From NCBI RefSeq assembly GCF_023534745.1, contig NZ_JAMHJQ010000011.1, forward strand, positions 1 to 64,000: DNA of 64,000 bases. Reading direction: 5' to 3'. Position 1 is the first letter of the stretch. Each line of letters starts with the position of its first letter. Shown in pieces: positions 58,964-64,000 of this stretch. The position numbers were made by a program, and so were the translations under genes. The DNA is from Streptomyces sp. 35G-GA-8 (GTDB taxonomy: Bacteria; Actinomycetota; Actinomycetes; Streptomycetales; Streptomycetaceae). The notes beneath the pieces were generated by a model. The model did not search any database. It was not told the origin of the DNA and saw nothing but the letters and a program-made list of their open reading frames with translations.

Positions 58964-61147
58964 TCAGCCGACCCGGGTGAGCTTCGCGCCGAAGCCCGGT
59001 TCCAGCAGCTCCTCCTGGAGCGCGACCGGCGCGGAGACCCTGCCCGCACCGGTGCCGACGGTGACCTCTCCGACGACCGTGCCGGAGGCGGCGGTGTGCG
59101 GCACCGGCTCCTTGCCCTCGGTGAGATCGAGCTTCACCTGAAGGCCGCCCCAGCCGACCGCCTTCAGGTCCTTGGTGGAGACCACCGGGGTCCGGCCGCC
59201 GAGGCCGTCGTCCACGTACCCGACGAAGTCGCCCTTCTTGACCACCGTGGCGGAGGTGACGCCGTCCTGGGCGCTCTTGATCAGCTTGAGGCTGTTCTGG
59301 ATCGCCAGCTCCAGTTTGTCCCAGAGCTTCACGGCGTCCTGGGCACCCATCACCATGCCGATGATCCGACGGTTCTGACCGTCGATGATCGTGTTGGCGG
59401 ACCACAGCAGATTGCCGCCGGCCGGGGTCGACGAGCCGGTCTTGATCCCGCTCACGCCGGGCTCCAGCAGGATCGAGTTGTTATTGATTATCAGGTTGTC
59501 GATGCCCGGGATCTCGACCTGGGGCAGATTCACGATCTCGCGGAAGACATCGTTCTGCATGACCGCCTTGCCCAGCTTCAACTGGTCGGTGGCGGTGGAC
59601 ACGGTGGAGGACTCCAGACCGCTCGGGTCCGTGTACGTCGTGTTCGTCATGCCCAGGTCCTTGGCGGCGGCGTTCATCTTCTCGACGAACGCCGACTCCG
59701 ACTTCGCGTCCCAACGGGCCAGCAGCCGGGCCGCGTTGTTCCCCGAGGGGATCATCAGCAGCTGGAGCATCTGCTTCTGGGTGAACTCCTGGCCTTCCCT
59801 TATCGGCGCGGTCGACTCGTCGGGACGGTTGGCCTCTTCGCCCGCCTTCTTGTCGACCTCGATCTTCGGGCCCACCTGCTCGCCCGTGATCGGGTGGTCC
59901 TTGAGGATCACGTACGCGGTCATCACCTTCGCGACACTCGCGATCGGCGCGGGCTTCTGCTGCCCGTACGTGCCGATCGTGCCGACGCCCTCGACCTCGA
60001 CGGCGCCCTGGCCCTCGGCGGGCCACGGCATGTCGAGCTCGCCGCCCTCGAAGGTGAACGTGGGGTCCGCGGAGAGCGCGAGCGTGGGCGCCGGGAGCGG
60101 CCGTACGGCCTGTACGACCGCGAAGACGATCAGGGCGAGCACGACCAGCGGCGTGTAGATCTTGACCCGCCGGACGGCCGTACGGACCGGAGTCTCGGGC
60201 GGGGCGGGCTTGTTGGTCAGCTCGGCCAGCAGATCGAGCGGCGGCATGGGCGGCATCGGCTGCTGCCGGGTCCGCTCGGCCGCCTCGGGGAGCGGGGTGG
60301 GCGCGGACGGGGGCGGCGACGGCGACGGGTACGCAGACCGGGACGGAGACACGGGAGCGGGCGGCAGGTCGTCCCGGCGCAGCGGTACGAACGTACTGGT
60401 CCGCTCGGCCGCCGACTCGGGCTGCTCACCGGCCCGTTCCTCGGGCTTCTCGGTCGGCTCGGCCTTCTCCCCGGCTTTTTCTCCGGCCTTCTCCCCGGCC
60501 TTCTCCCGCACCGTGAGCGTGGTGGTGACCTGATCGACGGCGGGCCGCGGAAGCGTCTTGAAGACGGCGGTGGGCCGGTCGACGGGCGTGGAGTCCGCGG
60601 CGGGGGCGTCGGTCTCGGCCGGGCCGGCGTCGTCGGCGGCGGTGGCGTCCTTGGAGACGTCGTTCTTGGAAGCGTCGCCCTCCGGGGTGTCGTCCTTGGA
60701 GTCCGGCTCGGGCGTCTTCTTGGTGTCCTGCTTGCCGGACGCGTCGCCCTCGTCGGGCTCCTCCACCTCGTCGGCCTTGTCGCCCTTGTCGGCCTTCGCC
60801 GCATCGACGTCGGTGTCCGTGTCGGCGGACACGGACTCCTCGGCGCCCTCCGCCTTCTCCGGATCCTCCGCCTTCGCGGGCCCGGCCTTCGGCGGCTCGG
60901 GGGCCGGAGTTATGCGCACACCGTCCGACACGTGCGCGCTCTCGGCCTCCCCGGACTCCTCCGTACGATTCGCGATCGCAACCTTCGTCGACACCGCCGA
61001 GCCGGAGTCCCGCTCCGCCCGCCCCGCCCCATCGGCCGCCGCTGTCGCCGGTTCTCGGAAGACCGCGAGCCGCGGGTCCCGCTCTCCCGTGACCGTCTCC
61101 CCCGATGACTTCCGCTGATCCGACTTGCCGGGGGACTCGCCCGCCAC
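58964..61147 (-). CDS. D-alanyl-D-alanine carboxypeptidase (PBP5-type) with long N-terminal extension
   Basis: 727 residues. The C-terminal half is a DacA/PBP5 enzyme that trims the terminal D-Ala of peptidoglycan stem peptides: Ser404-Val-Ala-Lys407 (IASVAKVMTAY), Ser468-Gly-Asn (MIPSGNNAARL) and Lys569-Thr-Gly (GIKTGSSTPAG). A membrane helix at about 330-350 (LVVLALIVFAVVQAV) separates it from about 330 N-terminal residues that are acidic, Lys/Glu/Asp/Pro-rich and repetitive (EKAGEKAGEKAGEKAE), hence cytoplasmic and disordered. GTG 61145-61147 has GAAGGAG five bases upstream; an ATG seven codons earlier is less likely. Confidence 0.92.
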   Translation of the reverse strand: MAGESPGKSDQRKSSGETVTGERDPRLAVFREPATAAADGAGRAERDSGSAVSTKVAIANRTEESGEAESAHVSDGVRITPAPEPPKAGPAKAEDPEKAEGAEESVSADTDTDVDAAKADKGDKADEVEEPDEGDASGKQDTKKTPEPDSKDDTPEGDASKNDVSKDATAADDAGPAETDAPAADSTPVDRPTAVFKTLPRPAVDQVTTTLTVREKAGEKAGEKAGEKAEPTEKPEERAGEQPESAAERTSTFVPLRRDDLPPAPVSPSRSAYPSPSPPPSAPTPLPEAAERTRQQPMPPMPPLDLLAELTNKPAPPETPVRTAVRRVKIYTPLVVLALIVFAVVQAVRPLPAPTLALSADPTFTFEGGELDMPWPAEGQGAVEVEGVGTIGTYGQQKPAPIASVAKVMTAYVILKDHPITGEQVGPKIEVDKKAGEEANRPDESTAPIREGQEFTQKQMLQLLMIPSGNNAARLLARWDAKSESAFVEKMNAAAKDLGMTNTTYTDPSGLESSTVSTATDQLKLGKAVMQNDVFREIVNLPQVEIPGIDNLIINNNSILLEPGVSGIKTGSSTPAGGNLLWSANTIIDGQNRRIIGMVMGAQDAVKLWDKLELAIQNSLKLIKSAQDGVTSATVVKKGDFVGYVDDGLGGRTPVVSTKDLKAVGWGGLQVKLDLTEGKEPVPHTAASGTVVGEVTVGTGAGRVSAPVALQEELLEPGFGAKLTRVG

Positions 61148-61295
61148 CGTGTCTCCTTCATGTCTCATCCGACGTACCGAACTGTCCGAAGCATCTGTCA
61201 GTGTCCTGCTCTGAGACCTCGGCCAACGTGCTAGACGAGAACGACATACATAACGGTTCCCGCACAAAGCACCCAGGCACCCTCGACAGACCAAT

Positions 61296-61309
61296 GTGAG
61301 AGGGGTCAC
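61296..61309. promoter_or_regulatory. Crp-site candidate upstream of the GPP34 gene
   Basis: GTG-AGAGGG-GTCAC fits the Streptomyces Crp consensus GTG-N6-GNCAC. It lies 30 bp before the GPP34 ATG. The surrounding 19 bases match 17 of 19 with the site at 31413-31431. Confidence 0.42.
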
Positions 61310-61339
61310 CCTGTCATTCATCCACGCGGGGAGGCATGG

Positions 61340-62083
61340 ATGGGCAGGAGCCGCAGAACAATTCCGGAGGAGCTTCTGCTGCTCGCTCTGGACCCGGCCA
61401 CGGGTACCACAGCGCAGCCGCAGTCGCTCGACCTCGGCCTGGCCGGAGCACAGCTAGTAGAGCTGGCTCTGGCAGGACGGATAGCCCCTGACGGGGATCG
61501 TATCGCCGTGGTGATGCCACGGCCGACCGGAGATCCGACTCTGGACTCCGCACTGGAGCTGCTGCGCAGACGCGGCAGCCCGGTCCGGGCCGTCCACTGG
61601 ATCGGCGGGCCCCGCCTGGGGCTGCGCCAGACGTATCTCTCGCATCTGGAACGGTGCGGCATGGTGCATGCCGTCGAGGGCCAGATGTGCGGAGTGCTGC
61701 CGACGACTCGCTACCAGGCGACGGAGACGGCGATCAGCCGGGAGATCAGGTCCCGGCTGGACAGTGCGATCCGCACCGGCGTACCGCCGGACCCGCGGAC
61801 CGCGGCGCTCGCCGCGCTGGCCCACGCGGTCGGACTCGGCAAGCACCTCTACCCCGGTAACGAGGGGCGCTCGTCGCGCTCCCGCCTCCGGGACCTGATC
61901 AGACATGACCCGATGGGCGGTCTCGTGGCACACGCCGTGATGGACGTCCAGAACGGTGTGGGCGCACAGCCACGCCGTAATCCCGCCCAGGGCGCCCCCA
62001 GCGCCCCGGGTGGCGGACGGACCCCGGGAGCCGTGCCGATGCAACCGCATCACGGCGGCATGGCCCGCGTTCCGGCGCACTGA
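61340..62083 (+). CDS. GPP34 (GOLPH3/Vps74-like) family protein
   Basis: 247 residues. The GPP34 fold, known from eukaryotic phosphatidylinositol-4-phosphate-binding Golgi proteins, is seen in RRTIPEELLLLALDPATGTT, AGAQLVELALAGRIAPDGDR and DPRTAALAALAHAVGLGKHL. Actinobacteria carry several such cytoplasmic proteins of unknown role, often linked to development. The last 45 residues are Gly/Pro/His-rich and disordered. ATG 61340 has GGGGAGG upstream, and a Crp-like site lies just before it. Confidence 0.9.
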   Translation: MGRSRRTIPEELLLLALDPATGTTAQPQSLDLGLAGAQLVELALAGRIAPDGDRIAVVMPRPTGDPTLDSALELLRRRGSPVRAVHWIGGPRLGLRQTYLSHLERCGMVHAVEGQMCGVLPTTRYQATETAISREIRSRLDSAIRTGVPPDPRTAALAALAHAVGLGKHLYPGNEGRSSRSRLRDLIRHDPMGGLVAHAVMDVQNGVGAQPRRNPAQGAPSAPGGGRTPGAVPMQPHHGGMARVPAH

Positions 62084-62515
62084 ACGACCCGCACATCCGC
62101 AGCACCTCAACACTCTCAACACCCGCAGGAACCGCAGGAACCGCCAACACCGCAGTCCGCCGCACCGACGTCCCCAGAGCCGGTCCGGGAGCCGCACAAA
62201 ACGCGCGGGGCAGTCAGACGACACCAGTCTGACTGCCCCGCGCGTCGCGTACCGGCCCCCTGATGGCCTTCTGACGACTCCCTGACGGCCCTCTGACGGG
62301 CCCTGAGGGGCCCCTGACGGCCTGTGGGCGATCAGCCGGGGCCCGGGGGTGGGTCGGAGCCCGTTCCGGCGCGGGGGCGCTCGCACCGGCGCGCGAGGAA
62401 CCGCGCAGACCGGTCCATTCGTCTCTGTGGCCATTTTCCAGCGCAGTCACGGCATTTGGTGGCAGTCTGCTGAGCAGTAGATACGTACAGCTACGCAGCC
62501 GGAGGTGCAGTTTCC
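62084..62515. other. 432-bp gap with terminator and CTGACGGCC repeats
   Basis: No gene is supported. 62202-62244 is a terminator hairpin; 62260-62330 repeats CTGACGGCC/CCCTGA blocks four or more times. The promoter of the XRE gene should lie at about 62430-62500. Confidence 0.5.
62202..62244. terminator. Terminator after the GPP34 gene
   Basis: An 18-bp perfect stem (CGCGCGGGGCAGTCAGAC with GTCTGACTGCCCCGCGCG) and a seven-base loop, 118 bp after the stop. Confidence 0.85.
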
Positions 62516-63373
62516 GTGGCGTCCAACGTCAATCCCACCGTCAGGCGACGCCGATTGGGCCAGGAGTTGCGCCGGCTCCGCGAGCTGAAGGGCATGACGG
62601 CCGAGGAGGTGGCGGAGCGCCTGCTGGTCTCCCAGTCGAAGATCAGCCGCCTGGAGAACGGCCGCCGTTCCATCAGCCAGCGCGATGTCCGTGACCTGTG
62701 CGGAGTGTACGAGGTCGAGGACCAGCGCATCGTGGACTCGCTGATGCAAATGGCCAAGGACTCCCGTCAGCAGGGCTGGTGGCACGCCTTCGGCGACATC
62801 CCGTACAGCGTGTACATCGGTCTGGAGACGGACGCGGCGTCCCTGCGGGTGTACGAACCCCAGGTCGTCCCCGGGCTGCTCCAGACCCGGCCGTACGCGG
62901 AGGCGCTCATCAACGGCGCGCTGCCCGAATCCCCGGTGCTCGACGTCGAGAAGCGCGTCGGGGTCCGACTGCGACGGCAGGACCGCATCAGCACGCCCGA
63001 GGACCCGCTGCGGCTGTGGGCGGTGGTGGACGAGGCGGCGCTGCGCCGCCGGGTCGGCGACCGGCAGCTGATGCGTGAGCAGTTGGAACACCTCGTCGAG
63101 CAGTCACAGCTCCCGCATGTGACGGTGCAGGTGCTGCCCTTCGACATGGGGGCGCATCCCGGAATCACCGGACATTACGCGATTCTTGAATTCCCGGACG
63201 CCTCGGACTCCAGCGTGGTCTACATCGAGGGCGTGACGAGCGACCTTTATCTGGAGAAGGCGAATGATGTGCAGCGCTACAGCGTGATGTACGAGCACCT
63301 GCGCGCACAGGCCCTGAACGCCGATCAGACCCGGCAGTTCATCGCGGATATCGCCAAGGAATATGCCCGCTAG
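62516..63373 (+). CDS. XRE-family regulator with DUF5753 domain
   Basis: 285 residues. The N-terminal Cro/C1-type HTH (RRRLGQELRRLRELKGMTAE, RLLVSQSKISRLENGRRSIS) is joined to a DUF5753 domain (WWHAFGDIPYSVYIGLETDA, VVPGLLQTRPYAEAL, LPHVTVQVLPFDMGAHPGIT, FPDASDSSVVYIEG). This is the WhiJ-like architecture that in streptomycetes is usually paired with a small DUF397 protein, as here at 63719, and controls development or antibiotic production. GTG start with GGAGG ten bases upstream. Confidence 0.92.
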   Translation: MASNVNPTVRRRRLGQELRRLRELKGMTAEEVAERLLVSQSKISRLENGRRSISQRDVRDLCGVYEVEDQRIVDSLMQMAKDSRQQGWWHAFGDIPYSVYIGLETDAASLRVYEPQVVPGLLQTRPYAEALINGALPESPVLDVEKRVGVRLRRQDRISTPEDPLRLWAVVDEAALRRRVGDRQLMREQLEHLVEQSQLPHVTVQVLPFDMGAHPGITGHYAILEFPDASDSSVVYIEGVTSDLYLEKANDVQRYSVMYEHLRAQALNADQTRQFIADIAKEYAR

Positions 63374-63718
63374 CGGACCCTGAGTCCGAGCGGGCTTCCG
63401 AGCGGGCTTTCGAGCCGTATACCGGCTGCCGGATCCAGAGGAGCCGGCCGGCGGCCGGTCGGTGATTGACCGGTGGCCGATCAGCGGTTTCAACGGAGCC
63501 CGCCACCATGTCATTTGCGTGAAATGTCGAATACGCCCACTTCCCCGCGCCGAGCGAGGGGAAGGTACACCTCCGCTACCTGAATGCGGAAGACCCCCAG
63601 GGGATAAGCCATCAGGACGAGTGAACGCCCGTCCCGCCCATGGAGTGGGGCTAGTAGCGTCGATCATGCCAGCAGGAAGTTGGCGCTATTTCACCCCCAT
63701 TGCTGAACCGGAGCGAAC
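63374..63718. other. 345-bp gap between the XRE and DUF397 genes
   Basis: Contains a short hairpin CCGGTC-N7-GACCGG (63455-63473) after the XRE gene and GGGGCTAGTAGCGT at about 63645-63660, a possible -10 region for the DUF397 gene. No other gene is supported. Confidence 0.45.
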
Positions 63719-63928
63719 ATGGCAATTCTTCAGGGCGCTACGGACACGTGGATCAAGTCCTCGTACTCCGGCGGAAACGGCGCGTGCGTAGAGGTCAAGT
63801 CCCCCGTCGTCCAGGCCATTGCCGTCCGGGATTCGAAGGACCCCGAAGGTCCCTCGATCTCCTTTGTCCCCACCTCATGGAATGCCTTTGTGCAGGAAAT
63901 GAACAAGGGCGCCTTCGACCTCGGCTGA
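63719..63928 (+). CDS. DUF397 domain protein
   Basis: 69 residues. WIKSSYSGGNGACVEVKSPV and IAVRDSKDPEGPSISFVPTS, WNAFVQEMNKGAFDL are the DUF397 signature. These small proteins act as partners of the XRE/DUF5753 regulators in the same locus (BldB/WhiJ-type modules), modulating or antagonising them. Here it is transcribed separately, 345 bp after its likely partner. ATG 63719 lies after CCGGAGCG. Confidence 0.92.
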   Translation: MAILQGATDTWIKSSYSGGNGACVEVKSPVVQAIAVRDSKDPEGPSISFVPTSWNAFVQEMNKGAFDLG

Positions 63929-63930
63929 GG

Positions 63931-64000
63931 TCATTCGGCGCCCTGCACCCGCACCACGGAAAGAGCCCTCTCGACCGGTCCGCCGTCCTGGCCGAGGGGG
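63931..64000 (-). CDS. C-terminal end of a leftward gene (partial)
   Basis: The last 22 or so residues of a frame entering from the right edge: GQDGGPVERALSVVRVQGAE and a TGA at 63931-63933. Composition is coding-like, but too little is visible to name it. It converges with the DUF397 gene, 2 bp from its stop. Confidence 0.45.
   Translation of the reverse strand, partial: PLGQDGGPVERALSVVRVQGAE

Noticed and set aside
61290-61313. BldD-binding site before the GPP34 gene
   Set aside because: The half-site spacing does not fit the BldD consensus; the Crp consensus fits all fixed positions instead.

Overview
The window comes from a high-GC, mycelial actinobacterium, almost certainly a Streptomyces or close relative. 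The evidence is the very high G+C with C/G-ending codons, an HrdD-type sigma factor behind a textbook SigR promoter, Streptomyces-restricted families (DUF6227, and an XRE/DUF5753 regulator with a DUF397 partner), GC-rich hairpin terminators, and rare TTA codons confined to foreign-looking DNA. There are about 54 protein genes or gene remnants and one tRNA.

Positions 1-16,300 are a conserved core block. A leftward operon galU-moeA(glp)-moaC-mog-GNAT-sepX joins UDP-glucose supply, molybdopterin-type genes and the septal membrane protein SepX/GlpR. Divergent from it is 5-formyltetrahydrofolate cyclo-ligase. Next come a penicillin-acylase-type Ntn hydrolase, a cation/proton antiporter, an MFS exporter, a zinc-ribbon FmdB/Ruc-like protein directly behind a CIRCE operator, MTA phosphorylase, a CpaB/RcpC-like protein behind two DnaA-box-like sequences, the MscL channel, and a P1 (DmpA) peptidase. 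The neighbourhood of galU, moeA, rimJ, sepX, cyclo-ligase, ruc and mscL is also clustered in mycobacteria.

Positions 16,400-35,700 hold metabolic and regulatory genes: the fructose PTS operon fruR-fruK-fruA, a secreted chymotrypsin-like protease, two DHA2-type drug exporters with their regulators (WYL and TetR), hrdD, a LigB-type dioxygenase divergent from a MarR regulator, an M6 metalloprotease, an acyl-CoA ligase, and an SDR-fold protein lacking the usual catalytic Tyr/Lys.

Positions 35,883-about 44,400 are a tRNA-targeted, partly decayed island and the most unusual region. tRNA-Arg(CCU) is followed by a decayed integrase, gene fragments, a damaged copy of the tRNA 3' end (38,587), a 1,154-aa single-chain restriction-modification enzyme with three TTA codons, an almost perfect 41-bp copy of the tRNA 3' half (42,511), a second integrase remnant, and a gene for a probable modification-dependent endonuclease (ScoMcrA-like head, EVE/PUA-like middle, PD-(D/E)XK nuclease). 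I read this as at least three elements stacked in tandem at one tRNA, leaving defence cargo behind.

Positions 44,425-64,000 return to chromosome-like genes: an MDR reductase, a secreted FG-GAP protein, a MerR regulator broken by one in-frame TAA, and a poly-gamma-glutamate-type capsule operon (capA, a double-sensor HAMP membrane protein, pgsB with a long disordered tail, pgsC, an NlpC/P60 hydrolase). These are followed by a large membrane protein, a D,D-carboxypeptidase with about 330 cytoplasmic disordered residues, a GPP34 protein, and an XRE/DUF397 pair. The capsule and carboxypeptidase genes suggest a cell-envelope neighbourhood.
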